A DNA stretch of 64,000 bases from CAVWCQ01 sp963753545 (GTDB taxonomy: Bacteria > Chloroflexota > Anaerolineae > Aggregatilineales > Aggregatilineaceae), in the NCBI GenBank assembly GCA_963753545.1, contig CAVWCQ010000008.1, positions 248,001-312,000 of the forward strand, written 5' to 3'. The notes beneath the pieces were generated by a model. That model did no database searches. It was not told the origin of the DNA and worked only from the letters and a program-made list of their open reading frames with translations. Below are positions 52,761-61,266 of this stretch, one piece after another; position 1 is the first letter of the stretch, and every line of letters begins with the position of its first letter. The translations under genes and the position numbers were made by a program.

Positions 52761-52871
52761 AAAGTATGAAATAGCCCTTTCCAAGCTCCATAACGACAGG
52801 TTGCAGTATAGCCATCTTCGACTATCATCCACTCAGATCAATAAGTTTATTCTCAGATTGGACCGTTATTT

Positions 52872-53384
52872 ATGGATAGACACGCAACGAAAGTATTGCC
52901 AAAAATGTCATTGGATGAAGCTCGTTCGGTGATCTGGCCTTTTAACGAAGTGAAGGGGCAACCAATCGGCTCCCTGCTGGACAAAGGAGTGCTTTCCCTT
53001 CGCGATATGGGATTCGCCGTCCAGAGAGCTTATGATAAGCGGGTGCGGGAAGCAGCCCGAACGATTTTGCTCAACGCTCTATCAGAAGCACAAGTTGCTC
53101 CTGAAAATGCCCCTGGGCCGCTCAATGTGGTATCTACAGAGCGTCGGAGTTATGCCGAAAGACGCCAGCTTAAGCTAGCTCGATGGGAGGGCTGGTTACA
53201 GGAATTTTGGTCGCGCTCGCCTTCTATCTGCGTTTGGCGATGGCTTTATGGGGTAACTCGTCCAGACAATTTGCGCGAACATTGGCGCTATAACCAGCAG
53301 CCGGGGGGTATTATTGCTCTAGTGATTGCCTGTGATTATATATCTTGTGATTGGCTATGTGGTGATCCGAATAACTGGCAATAG
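52872..53384 (+). CDS. Hypothetical protein, upstream of NERD gene
   Basis: The 170-residue protein has no signal peptide. The first 75 residues contain MSLDEARSVIWPFNEVKG, GSLLDKGVLSLRDMGF and AVQRAYDKRVREAARTILL, a helical domain that I have seen next to NERD proteins but cannot name. The C-terminal half is rich in Trp, Arg and Cys. It ends 12 bases before the NERD gene, and both have a more AT-rich composition than neighbours, so they may have been acquired together. Confidence 0.6.
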   Translation: MDRHATKVLPKMSLDEARSVIWPFNEVKGQPIGSLLDKGVLSLRDMGFAVQRAYDKRVREAARTILLNALSEAQVAPENAPGPLNVVSTERRSYAERRQLKLARWEGWLQEFWSRSPSICVWRWLYGVTRPDNLREHWRYNQQPGGIIALVIACDYISCDWLCGDPNNWQ

Positions 53385-53396
53385 TAGCTGATCTGC

Positions 53397-53951
53397 ATGG
53401 TGAAGCCCTATGATAAGCAGATGCGGCTCCTTCGCAAGGGGCAGTTAGGCGAAGAGCGTGTTCTCAATGTGATGTACAGCGTTCTCGATGGGCGGTGGTG
53501 GTTGTTTCGCAACCTGGAACTGCCGGGGCGGCGCATAGGCGATCTTGATTTGGTTCTTGTCGGGCCATGTGGCATGTGGAACTTTGAGGTCAAAGCCTAC
53601 AGCGGCGAATACCGGAATGTAGGTGAGCGCTGGGAAAAGCGCAGCAATTCAAAATGGTATTCTGTCCGCAAAAGTCCAACCCGCCAAGCCAAGCGCAATG
53701 CGGCGGAGTTGGGACAACTCCTCTCAACCCATCAGATTAAACAATGGATCACGCCTGTGATCATTTGGGCCAATCCAAAATCTACGGTTGTGCCTGACAA
53801 TCCATCGGCCCCTGTTTGGACTCTCGATCAGCTCAGCGGATGCTTGAAAGACCTGAGCAGTGAACGGCCTATTCCAGAAGGGCAAGTTGAGAAGATAGTC
53901 GATGTTCTCAAGAAAATCTGCCAGGACGCTGACGCCGAGATCAGCGATTGA
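53397..53951 (+). CDS. NERD-domain nuclease-related protein
   Basis: The 184-residue protein has a NERD domain: GQLGEERVLNVMY, WWLFRNLELPGRRIGDLDLV and LVGPCGMWNFEVKAYSGEYR. In this PD-(D/E)XK-related fold, the Asp in GDLDLV and the E-x-K in FEVKA are the catalytic pair, both present. The rest is an alpha/beta segment with KQWITPVIIWANP. NERD proteins are linked to DNA processing and sometimes to mobile elements. The rest of the sequence is not diagnostic. Confidence 0.8.
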   Translation: MVKPYDKQMRLLRKGQLGEERVLNVMYSVLDGRWWLFRNLELPGRRIGDLDLVLVGPCGMWNFEVKAYSGEYRNVGERWEKRSNSKWYSVRKSPTRQAKRNAAELGQLLSTHQIKQWITPVIIWANPKSTVVPDNPSAPVWTLDQLSGCLKDLSSERPIPEGQVEKIVDVLKKICQDADAEISD

Positions 53952-54022
53952 AATTCTCACCTCCCAGGCGGAGATTTGCGGCGGCGTGGTAGGGATGGCT
54001 ACGATCAGCGCAGGAAGTAACG

Positions 54023-54766
54023 ATGAAAGGACAGCCGACCATGCCGATCACCATTCGGGAACTGCACCGCTGGGACGTCGCACCGGACGAAGCGATCCGG
54101 CTGCAAAAAGAACTCGCCGGGCAGGTGATCACCGATCAGCCGCTCGATCTGGACGGAATCCGGCTGGTGGGCGGCGTCGATGTCAGCGTGAAGGACGATA
54201 TCAGCCGGGCGGCGGTCGTCGTGCTGCGCTACCCGGAACTCGATCTGGTCGAGGCGGCGCGCGCCGAACGCCCCACGACCTTCCCCTATATTCCCGGCCT
54301 GCTGTCTTTTCGAGAGGGCGCGGTGATCCTGGACGCCATGCGCCACTTGCAGATTGTGCCCGATGTGTTCATGTTTGACGGGCAGGGGATCGCCCACCCG
54401 CGCCGGATCGGGATCGCCTCGCATGTCGGGCTGTTCATCGATATGCCGACGATTGGCTGCGCGAAGTCACTGCTGACAGGCAAATTTGACATCCTGCCGC
54501 CGGAAAAAGGCGCATGGCAGCCGCTGATCCACCGGGGCGAGACGATTGGAGTCGCGCTGCGCACGCGGACGAATGTCAGCCCGATCTACGTATCGGTGGG
54601 CCACCGGGCGACACTGGACACGGCCCGCGAGATCGTGCTGCGCTGTGCGACGCGCTACCGCCTGCCGGAGACGACGCGCACGGCGCACATCACGGCGGGC
54701 AGTCCGGGGGAGGATGATGAGCAGCACGGCGGCGAGGATGCAGGTGAGCAGTTGAGTTTGTTCTGA
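54023..54766 (+). CDS. nfi: Endonuclease V with C-terminal QLSLF
   Basis: The 247-residue protein has the EndoV pattern: GGVDVSVKDD, FPYIPGLLSFREGAVIL, FMFDGQGIAHPRRIGIASHVG and IGCAKSLLTGKFD. Endonuclease V cuts DNA, or RNA in some lineages, near deoxyinosine. The last residues, EQLSLF, match the QL(S/D)LF clamp-binding consensus (54749-54763), suggesting recruitment to the replisome; this is inference. The start may instead be the ATG at 54041 (MPITIREL); both have plausible ribosome sites. Confidence 0.9.
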   Translation: MKGQPTMPITIRELHRWDVAPDEAIRLQKELAGQVITDQPLDLDGIRLVGGVDVSVKDDISRAAVVVLRYPELDLVEAARAERPTTFPYIPGLLSFREGAVILDAMRHLQIVPDVFMFDGQGIAHPRRIGIASHVGLFIDMPTIGCAKSLLTGKFDILPPEKGAWQPLIHRGETIGVALRTRTNVSPIYVSVGHRATLDTAREIVLRCATRYRLPETTRTAHITAGSPGEDDEQHGGEDAGEQLSLF

Positions 54767-54781
54767 TAAGAGGGCAATAAC

Positions 54782-55051
54782 ATGAAAATTCAGGATATTG
54801 CGAGCTTGCAGGGCCTTGAAACTTACCTTCGGGAATTTACCTGTTGGGGAGATGATGAATTTGTTTACGATGAGGCCGGAGTTGTAAAGCTTTTCCTAGC
54901 CTTGCTAGACAATATGAAAACCCACTCTTTAGATGTAGAACTGGAAGATATTGGCTACCGCTTTTATGATCCTCAAAGAGAATTCATTATGAAGGTTGCC
55001 ACATTTGCGAATCGAATTACTGACTCAGACATTGAAGCAGAAGAGGATTGA
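54782..55051 (+). CDS. Small acidic hypothetical protein
   Basis: The 89-residue acidic protein starts MKIQDIASLQGLETYLREF and has no signal peptide or membrane segment. Its content (FTCWGDDEFVYDEAGVVKL) recalls small immunity proteins, but I cannot assign it. It lies 15 bases after nfi and is more AT-rich than its neighbours. Confidence 0.55.
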   Translation: MKIQDIASLQGLETYLREFTCWGDDEFVYDEAGVVKLFLALLDNMKTHSLDVELEDIGYRFYDPQREFIMKVATFANRITDSDIEAEED

Positions 55052-55149
55052 TAACTCTTTGGCTCTACTTGGTCCCTTGCGTTTTTACCCGTCCTGAGCG
55101 CCAATAGAGCGCCATAAAAACAGACTTCACCACGAGAACGTAGAAAAAT

Positions 55150-55192
55150 ATCTTGTTTTTCTTTGCGTTCTTTGCGCCCTTTGCGGTGAACC
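55150..55192. repeat. CRK repeat (minus orientation)
   Basis: TTTCTTTGCGTTCTTTGCGC and CCTTTGCGGTGAACC. It lies upstream of the MFS start and is translated in a longer reading frame, which I reject. Confidence 0.75.
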
Positions 55193-55227
55193 GTCTTTTC
55201 TGTCGCTGCCGACTCAGGGAAAAAACT

Positions 55228-56463
55228 GTGTTCTATCGCCGCATTCCGCACTATCCGACCCAACTCTGGCTGCTGTTCTGGGGTACGCTCACGGGCAGCA
55301 TCGGTCAGAGTATGGTCTGGCCCTTCCTGACGATCACCATCCGCGAACGGACAGACGTGGCACTGACGACGGTCACGCTGCTGTTCACGCTGCAAAGCAT
55401 CGCCGGATTCGGCGCGACCACCGTGATCGGCCCGCTGATGGATCGTTTTGGACGTCGTAAGCCGATGATCGCCGGGCTGATTTGCAGCGGACTCGTCCTG
55501 CTGGCGATGAGCCGCGCCACCGAACTCTGGCACTGGGCGATCCTGCTGCCCGCCTATGGCATGGTGAACACCGCGTTCCGCGTCGGATCGTATGCGATGG
55601 TCGCGGACCTCGTGCCGCTCGAACGGCGCGCCGGAGTCTATGCCCTGCTGCGGATGGGCGATAACTTTGGGATCGTGCTCGGCCCGGCCCTCGGCGGACT
55701 GCTGGTCAGCATCGGCTACACGCTCTCCTACGCGGCGGCAGCATCGACGCAGTTTATCCTGGCGATCTTCGTCTTTCGCATCGTGCGCGAGACTCTGGCG
55801 CGGGACGGCACACACCAGACGGTCAAGGAACAGTCCGGCTACCGCTTCATGCTGCGCGATCAGAAATTTATGCGCATCTGGGGGCTGTACATCCTGTCGC
55901 AGATCGCCAGTTCGATGGTGTTTGTGCTGCTGGGCGTCTATGTCAAGGAAAATTATTCGATCTCCGAGGATCGCTTCGGTCTGATCATCGGCACAAACGC
56001 GGCGATGGTCGTGATCTTCCAGTACGGCTTCACGCGCAAATCGACTCAGCACGCGGCACTGCCGGTCATGGCCGGGGGTGGGCTGCTCTATACGCTGGGG
56101 ATGTTTGTGTTTGCGCTCAGCCGGAGTTTTCCGACGTTTCTGCTCGGCATGGTGATCTTCACCTGCGGCGAGATGCTGCTGATTCCCACGGCGACGGCAT
56201 TGGTGGCGAACATGGCCCCGCCGGATATGCGCGCTCGCTATATGGGCGTCTTCAGCCTGTCGTTCCGCGTGGCGCAGGGGATCGGCCCGGTGATGGGCGG
56301 GGTGCTCAGTGATACGATTGCTCCGGCGGCGACGTGGTTCGGCGGCATGGTCTTCTGCGCGCTGTCGGCGGCGGGATTTTTAGTCCTGTATGGGCGGCGA
56401 TCCCTATCCTCTGCTGATCATACCTCGATCCCACAGCCGCAAAGCGAAGGTGTCATAGAGTAG
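55228..56463 (+). CDS. MFS transporter
   Basis: The 411-residue protein has about 12 hydrophobic segments. Motif A is LMDRFGRRKPMIAGL (residues about 60-78), then AYGMVNTAFRVGSYAMVADL and, in the second half, LLGVYVKENYSISEDRF. It resembles bacterial multidrug MFS exporters; substrate unknown. The start is GTG 55228, with CAGGGA 9 bases upstream. The longer frame from 55153 is only the CRK repeat translated. A hairpin at 56462-56485 ends the unit. Confidence 0.8.
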   Translation: MFYRRIPHYPTQLWLLFWGTLTGSIGQSMVWPFLTITIRERTDVALTTVTLLFTLQSIAGFGATTVIGPLMDRFGRRKPMIAGLICSGLVLLAMSRATELWHWAILLPAYGMVNTAFRVGSYAMVADLVPLERRAGVYALLRMGDNFGIVLGPALGGLLVSIGYTLSYAAAASTQFILAIFVFRIVRETLARDGTHQTVKEQSGYRFMLRDQKFMRIWGLYILSQIASSMVFVLLGVYVKENYSISEDRFGLIIGTNAAMVVIFQYGFTRKSTQHAALPVMAGGGLLYTLGMFVFALSRSFPTFLLGMVIFTCGEMLLIPTATALVANMAPPDMRARYMGVFSLSFRVAQGIGPVMGGVLSDTIAPAATWFGGMVFCALSAAGFLVLYGRRSLSSADHTSIPQPQSEGVIE

Positions 56464-56485
56464 GGCGGGTTTGCTAACCCGCCCC
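56462..56485 (+). terminator. Hairpin after MFS gene
   Basis: GGGCGGGTT and AACCCGCCC (56464-56485), followed by CTGATTACTGTC. The T-tract is weak, so it may be a repeat element rather than a terminator. A CRK repeat follows at 56500-56540. Confidence 0.45.
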
Positions 56486-56499
56486 TGATTACTGTCATT

Positions 56500-56540
56500 T
56501 TCTTGTTTTTCTCCGCGCTCTTTGCGGTGAGATTTGTTTT
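56500..56540. repeat. CRK repeat (minus orientation)
   Basis: CTTGTTTTTCTCCGCGCTCT and TTGCGGTGAGA, beside the stop of the protease gene. Confidence 0.7.
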
Positions 56541-57142
56541 TACGCGTGCAGAGCGTCCTTCAGGAAACGCTTCGCCACATGAACGGGCACGGCGAATCCC
56601 AGATTCGGCCCGCTGATCATCGTGTTGATCCCGACCAGCCGCCCCGCCGTATCGACCAGCGGCCCGCCGGAATGTCCGGGGCGCATGCGCAGGCTTACCG
56701 CGATCCAATCGTGAGCGGTGGGGGCCAACCCAACCAGATTGGGACCTGAGCCCACAACCACGCCGCCCGTCACCGCGCCTAACACACCCCAGGGATGTCC
56801 CACCGCCAGCACCCATTCGCCGGGGCGCAGCCGTTCGGATCGGCCCAGTTCAATTGTCGGCAGGGAATCGGCTTCGACCGACAGCGCCGCCAGATCGATG
56901 TTCCGATCCTGGGCCAGCACCGTCGCGGGCAGATGTCGCCCATCCGGCAGAGTCACGTGCGGGGCATGTCGGGCTGAACGCTCCGCGATGACATGGGCAT
57001 TGGTCAGGATCAGCCCGTTGGCATGCCAGATCGTGCCCGCGCCGAAGCTGCCGTCACCGTTGCCGATCTGGACGAGCGCACAGCGCGCCCGTTCCACCAC
57101 CCACGCCAGATCGCCATCCAGTTGCGTGCTGAGATCGGCCAT
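56540..57142 (-). CDS. Trypsin-like serine protease (no PDZ), cytoplasmic
   Basis: The 200-residue protein has the triad: histidine in ILTNAHVIAE, aspartate in DRNIDLAALS, and serine in RPGHSGGPLVD. GHSGGP replaces the usual GNSGGP. No signal peptide. It corresponds to the protease domain of HtrA/DegP without PDZ domains. Its ATG at 57142 overlaps the stop of the upstream protease gene (57142-58038), so the pair is translated together and may act together. Confidence 0.85.
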   Translation of the reverse strand: MADLSTQLDGDLAWVVERARCALVQIGNGDGSFGAGTIWHANGLILTNAHVIAERSARHAPHVTLPDGRHLPATVLAQDRNIDLAALSVEADSLPTIELGRSERLRPGEWVLAVGHPWGVLGAVTGGVVVGSGPNLVGLAPTAHDWIAVSLRMRPGHSGGPLVDTAGRLVGINTMISGPNLGFAVPVHVAKRFLKDALHA

Positions 57143-58038
57143 TATTCGCGCTCTCCCACCGTCACTTTCAGGTCTTTGATTTCGCCGCCGCGCACGACGC
57201 GCACGGGCAGCGCCTTGCCGATCCGATCCCCGGACAGTCCGCCCAGCAGATCGTCCATGTGGCGCACGGCCTGACCATCCAGCCCGATGATCACGTCGCC
57301 CATCATCAAGCCGCCGCGCTCCGCCGGACTATCCGATTCCACCGAGACGAGCATCAGGCCCGTTTCCTGTTCAACCTTCGCCGCCAGCGCATCGGGCAGG
57401 CGGACGGGCTGCGTCCCGATGCCCAGGTAACCGCGCCGGACGCGTCCATGAGCCGCCAGCGTTTCGATCACCCGCCGCAGGGTAGGCGTGGGCAGGGCGA
57501 CACTCGCTTCGCGCAGCAGAGCCGATGTGTTCAGTCCCAGCACCGCGCCGGATGCGCCAACGAGCGGCCCGCCGGAAAAGCCGGGATACATCACGATATC
57601 GGTGTTCACGTAGCGATCCACTGCGCCGCCCGCCGGGGTGCGCCATTCGGGGGCCAGGGCGCTGATCACGCCGAGAGTCGCCTGGACGGTTTCGCCGGGG
57701 CGTCCCAGCGCCAGCACCAACTGCCCGATCTTCAGCGAATCGGCTTCCGCCCAGGTGGGCACAGGCAGCCCGCTCAGATCGGCGCGCAGCAGGGCGATAT
57801 CCGTGCTGGGATCGCGCCCGACCAGCGCCGCCGGGACGGTCTGCCCGGTGGACAGTCCCACGTGGATATTCTCGTCTCGCGTGACCACATGGTGCGCCGT
57901 GACGATCAGCCCGTCCGCGGACCAGACGATCCCGGTAGCGGGCAGACGCCGCCGCCCTTCAATGCGCACGACACTGGGGCCGATCCGCTCCACTGCCGCC
58001 GCCAGATCATTCGATAAGGATTGCAATACATCAGCCAT
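57142..58038 (-). CDS. HtrA-like serine protease with PDZ domain, cytoplasmic
   Basis: From the ATG at 58038 (GGAGGAG upstream) the 298-residue protein has a protease domain, with histidine in GLIVTAHHVVTRD, aspartate in DPSTDIALL and serine in YPGFSGGPLVGA, then a PDZ domain (residues about 215-298) with RRGYLGIGTQP and GLMMGDVIIGLDGQAV. There is no signal peptide, unlike normal DegP/HtrA. Cytoplasmic quality control is a possibility. It forms an overlapping operon with the smaller protease. Confidence 0.85.
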   Translation of the reverse strand: MADVLQSLSNDLAAAVERIGPSVVRIEGRRRLPATGIVWSADGLIVTAHHVVTRDENIHVGLSTGQTVPAALVGRDPSTDIALLRADLSGLPVPTWAEADSLKIGQLVLALGRPGETVQATLGVISALAPEWRTPAGGAVDRYVNTDIVMYPGFSGGPLVGASGAVLGLNTSALLREASVALPTPTLRRVIETLAAHGRVRRGYLGIGTQPVRLPDALAAKVEQETGLMLVSVESDSPAERGGLMMGDVIIGLDGQAVRHMDDLLGGLSGDRIGKALPVRVVRGGEIKDLKVTVGERE

Positions 58039-58142
58039 TTTGGGATTCTCCTCCACCAACAGTTTTATATTTTGATCATAGGGGAAGAGGGCGGAGGCTG
58101 GATCGCCTGTTTGGGGAGCGATATCCTGGAAGAATGGCTAGG

Positions 58143-58482
58143 TTAACTGTCTGCGAAAAATGACCGTTGCAGAAACTGCATCCCCGCCAATATCTGCTTG
58201 ATGCGTTGTTCAGTCAGTGTCCCGATGTAGTCGCCCAACTGCGATTTATTGACGGTGGATACCTTGGAGACTTCTACGACACTCTGTTTAGGTAAATTGC
58301 CTTCCCCGGCGTCGAGCAAAACGTTACCCGGCAGGCTTGCCCGTTTGAGATTAGTCGTCAGCGCGCAAACCACGACGGTTGTGATCCGGCTGTGATTGAT
58401 CACGTTTTCCTGAATCACCACATGGGATGGGGAATCCCGTTTCTTCTACTGTGATCCAGTAGATATCACCTTGATTGATCAT
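58143..58482 (-). CDS. MazF/PemK-type toxin, frameshift near 58428
   Basis: The start MINQGDIYWITVEETGFP reads from 58482; a shift near 58428 leads to HVVIQENVINHSRITTVVVC, then LTTNLKRASLPGNVLL, GNLPKQSVVEVSKVSTVNKS and a last helix RIKQILAGMQFL. These are the features of the MazF/PemK fold of ribosome-independent mRNA interferases. As read, only 93 residues from 58421 are open. No mazE/pemI antitoxin is seen next to it: the upstream gene is a response regulator whose stop is 18 bases away. The break could inactivate the toxin or be an assembly error. Confidence 0.75.
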
Positions 58483-58500
58483 AGAACGCTGTCTCCCGTC

Positions 58501-59119
58501 TTAAAGCGATATCAGCCCCAGCCGCAGCCCGATCACGACGGCTTCGGTGCGGCTCTGGGCGTGCAGCTTGCTCAGGATGGCGTTGATGTGGAATTTCACG
58601 GTGTGATCGCTGATATCCAGGCGGCGGGCAATCGCCTTGTTCGTCAGCCCTTCCGCCAGCAGATGCAGTACCTCGGATTCGCGGTGCGTCAATTCCTCCA
58701 CCGGGACGGCAGGAGAGGCCGAAGGCAGCGCGCTGGACAGGGCCGGGTCGAGCGTGATCAGCCCTTCGGCGGCGGCACGAATCGCGGCGACGAGTCGATC
58801 CGGGCCGCTGCTGCGCAGAAGCAATCCCCGCGCGCCCGCCGTCCAGAGTTCGCCCGCACTGTCCGCGTCGGGGAGCAGGGCCACGACCTTCGGCCCGCCC
58901 TCGCCCAGATCGCCCAGCCAGTCGGGGAGCCGCTTCGCCTTCCCAGCCGATATCCCACAGCAGCACATCGGGGCGATAGACATCCAGCGCCGCGCCGATA
59001 TCGCCATCCCCGGCGATCTGCCCGACAACCGTGCAGCCGGTTCGGTTCGCCAGGATGGAGGCCAGTCCTGCCCGCGCCAGCGGATCATCCGCGATGATCA
59101 AAACTCGTGTCTCGTCCAT
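58501..59119 (-). CDS. LuxR/NarL-type response regulator, frameshift near 58935
   Basis: The receiver starts MDETRVLIIADDPLARAGLA, with likely phosphoacceptor in DVLLWDIGWEG. After a break near 58935 the frame continues KRLPDWLGDLGEGGPKVVAL, then the output domain LTHRESEVLHLLAEGLTNKA, IARRLDISDHTVKFHINAIL, SKLHAQSRTEAVV, a LuxR HTH. The repaired length is about 206. No histidine kinase gene is adjacent. The toxin gene follows 18 bases after its stop. Confidence 0.85.
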
Positions 59120-59318
59120 GTGGGAGACTATACAGGGGAAGGGGTAAAGGGGGTAAAACGCCTATACGTTTCCTACAGAAACAGCATTTTGTATCCCAGA
59201 TTGCGGAGAAGAGGGCCTCAGGAGTCCACTTCAGTGGACTTTTTTCCCTCAATAGCCCTGGATTTTAATCCACGGCGGCGGGACGACCAACACCGTTTTC
59301 TTCCATTCATTCTCTCTC

Positions 59319-59370
59319 TGCTTTTCTCCGCGCTCTTTGCGCTCTCCGCGGTGAAATTTTCTTGTTCTTT
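59319..59370. repeat. CRK repeat (minus orientation)
   Basis: CTTTTCTCCGCGCTCTTTGC and GCTCTCCGCGGTGAAAT. The gap 59120-59520 contains this and the slipin terminator only. Confidence 0.75.
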
Positions 59371-59474
59371 TGCCGCTGCTGCTCTCAGCACCAGTAGCAC
59401 ATCCGCCGCGCCTGATCATCCAGCGTGACCATCGCATCATAATATGCCTGCCGCAGATCGTCGGCGGACTGAAA

Positions 59475-59505
59475 TGAAAAGGGGCGCACTGCTGCGCCCC
59501 CAACT
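59475..59505 (-). terminator. Terminator for the slipin gene
   Basis: Minus strand: GGGGCGCA (59493-59500) pairs with TGCGCCCC (59481-59488), followed by TTTTCATTTC. Confidence 0.75.
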
Positions 59506-59520
59506 ATTCGACAAAGGTAG

Positions 59521-60306
59521 CTACTTGGTATGTCCATTACCGGTGCGTTCGCCCAGATAGTCCCCAACCGACTTCGCCAGCGTCACAAAGTCGGACGGCA
59601 TCATGATGATGGTTGTCGTGTTGTGTTCCGCGCCGACTTCGGAGATCATCTGCATGCGGCGCAGTTCCAATGCGGCGGGATTCTGTACGATCAGCTTGGA
59701 GGCTTCCGACAGTTTCACGGACGACTCAAGTTCAGCATCAGCCTTGATGATGCGGGCGCGGCGTTCACGCATCGCTTCGGCTTCGCGGGCCATCGCGCGC
59801 TGCATCGATTCGGGAATTTCCACGTCCTTCATCTCAACGGCCTGCACTTCAATGCCCCAGGCTTCCGTTGAGTTGTCCACGATCTTCTTCAGCATGTCGT
59901 TGATCTTATCCCGCTCGCGCAGCGCTTCGTCCAGATCGTGCTGGCCGATGATGTTGCGCAGCGTCGTGAGCGCGACCTGATAGACGGCGGAGCGGTAATC
60001 CGCGACGGCGATCACAGCCTTCTGCGGATTAACCACACGGAACCACAGCACGGCGTTGACGCGGATCGTCACGCTGTCCTTGGTGATCGTTTCCTGCGGC
60101 TCGACACTGACGGTCGAGGTACGGATATCGATCTTGCGCATCCGCTCAAAGCCGAGAGGAACGATCCAGAACATGCCTGGGCCACTGATCCGGCGGAAGC
60201 GGCCCAGGAAGAAGACGACGGCCCGTTCATATTCCATGACCATGCGCAGGCCAGACAGCAGGAGAACGACGACAACAACAGCAATGACTAAAATGATTTC
60301 AGGCAC
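59521..60306 (-). CDS. Slipin/SPFH (band 7) membrane protein
   Basis: The 261-residue protein has one N-terminal helix (ILVIAVVVVVLLLSGL), then the SPFH domain with MEYERAVVFFLGRF, ISGPGMFWIVPLG and TKDSVTIRVNAVLWFRVVNP (residues about 55-75), and a coiled-coil tail (AMAREAEAMRERRARI, AELESSVKLSEASK). It is a stomatin-like scaffold of membrane microdomains. No NfeD partner is seen beside it. The downstream hairpin at 59475-59505 terminates it. Confidence 0.9.
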   Translation of the reverse strand: MPEIILVIAVVVVVLLLSGLRMVMEYERAVVFFLGRFRRISGPGMFWIVPLGFERMRKIDIRTSTVSVEPQETITKDSVTIRVNAVLWFRVVNPQKAVIAVADYRSAVYQVALTTLRNIIGQHDLDEALRERDKINDMLKKIVDNSTEAWGIEVQAVEMKDVEIPESMQRAMAREAEAMRERRARIIKADAELESSVKLSEASKLIVQNPAALELRRMQMISEVGAEHNTTTIIMMPSDFVTLAKSVGDYLGERTGNGHTK

Positions 60307-60415
60307 GGCTGACCACCTTTCCAGTTAAAAAAGCACATTTCTTCAGTATAGTATACGCAGGAACCGGATACGGCTGTTCCGCCACCAACCTGACAACGGG
60401 CTGACATCGCCCCTC

Positions 60416-60450
60416 TCTCTTGTTTTTCTTTGCGTTCTTTGCGGTGAATA
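60416..60450. repeat. CRK repeat (minus orientation)
   Basis: GTTTTTCTTTGCGTTCTTTG and CGGTGAATAAT, between the slipin and 60456-61112 genes. Confidence 0.75.
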
Positions 60451-60455
60451 ATTTT

Positions 60456-61112
60456 TTATTCATCCCCAAACACGATCTGATCCGCCTGATCGGAGCCATG
60501 ATCCGCCAGATAGCCGCGCACGAAGTCAGGATTAAGCGCTCCGTCGAGGGCGCTGCCCTGTCCGGCAAGCTGCGCCTGGATCGCGTTGTGCAGCAGTGTT
60601 CGCTCGGCTTGCAGCATGCCGCGCCGTTCCCGCCCGATCTGCCAGTTCTGCCAGACAGCGGCCAGCGTGGAGGCGGTGCTCGCCGCCGTTTGCATCAATT
60701 CCAGAATCTGCTGGGCGCGGGCGATCCGTTCCGATGTTTTGCTGCGGGCGGGCAGACTGGGTCTGAGGGGTACAGACGGCGGGATGATCATCGGCACGCG
60801 CACCGGATCGGCGGGCAAACTGCGTGCCGCTGCATACTGCCGCCAGCGTGCGTCCTGTTCATCGAGCAGCCCTAACTGGCGGAACGGATCAGGCGCATCG
60901 AGCAGCAATTCCAGGCGGGGCAGCACCATACCACGCACCATCGCCACCGCTTCACGCGGATCATCCGCATAGGCGGCATCGAGCGGCATGCTGCCCAATG
61001 GAGCGAAGCTGTAACGCAGCGTCTCGATGCGAATCCGCACCAGTATGAGATCGGACAGACGCTCGACGTGGTGCAGGGTATAGAGGCGCATATAACGGCG
61101 GAACGACGTCAA
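60456..61112 (-). CDS. Hypothetical protein (218 aa)
   Basis: This soluble protein has an N-terminal MTSFRRYMRLYTLHHVERLS and an unusual Ala/Arg-rich C-terminal half (TSERIARAQQILELMQTAAS, then WQNWQIGRERRGMLQAERTL). I recognise no family. A weak coiled-coil tendency is visible in the C-terminal part. It stands alone; 61113-61266 has no gene. Confidence 0.55.
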   Translation of the reverse strand: MTSFRRYMRLYTLHHVERLSDLILVRIRIETLRYSFAPLGSMPLDAAYADDPREAVAMVRGMVLPRLELLLDAPDPFRQLGLLDEQDARWRQYAAARSLPADPVRVPMIIPPSVPLRPSLPARSKTSERIARAQQILELMQTAASTASTLAAVWQNWQIGRERRGMLQAERTLLHNAIQAQLAGQGSALDGALNPDFVRGYLADHGSDQADQIVFGDE

Positions 61113-61266
61113 CGCATAAAATCCACTCGTGCCTCCCTAAAGTGCGAAATACGCATAAGGATGAGCGGTTGGAATGGTATTGGGGTGTGAAGGGGAACTC
61201 CCCTGGAAATAGTAAATAGGACTCATTCACGAGGGAAATCCTCAAGGTTTTCCAACGGCGGGAGAA

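Noticed and set aside
52686..52832. Longer acetyltransferase N-terminus
   Set aside because: It covers a CRK repeat, and ATG 52685 has AGGAGG.
55153..55227. Longer MFS N-terminus
   Set aside because: It is translation of a CRK repeat; GTG 55228 has a ribosome site.
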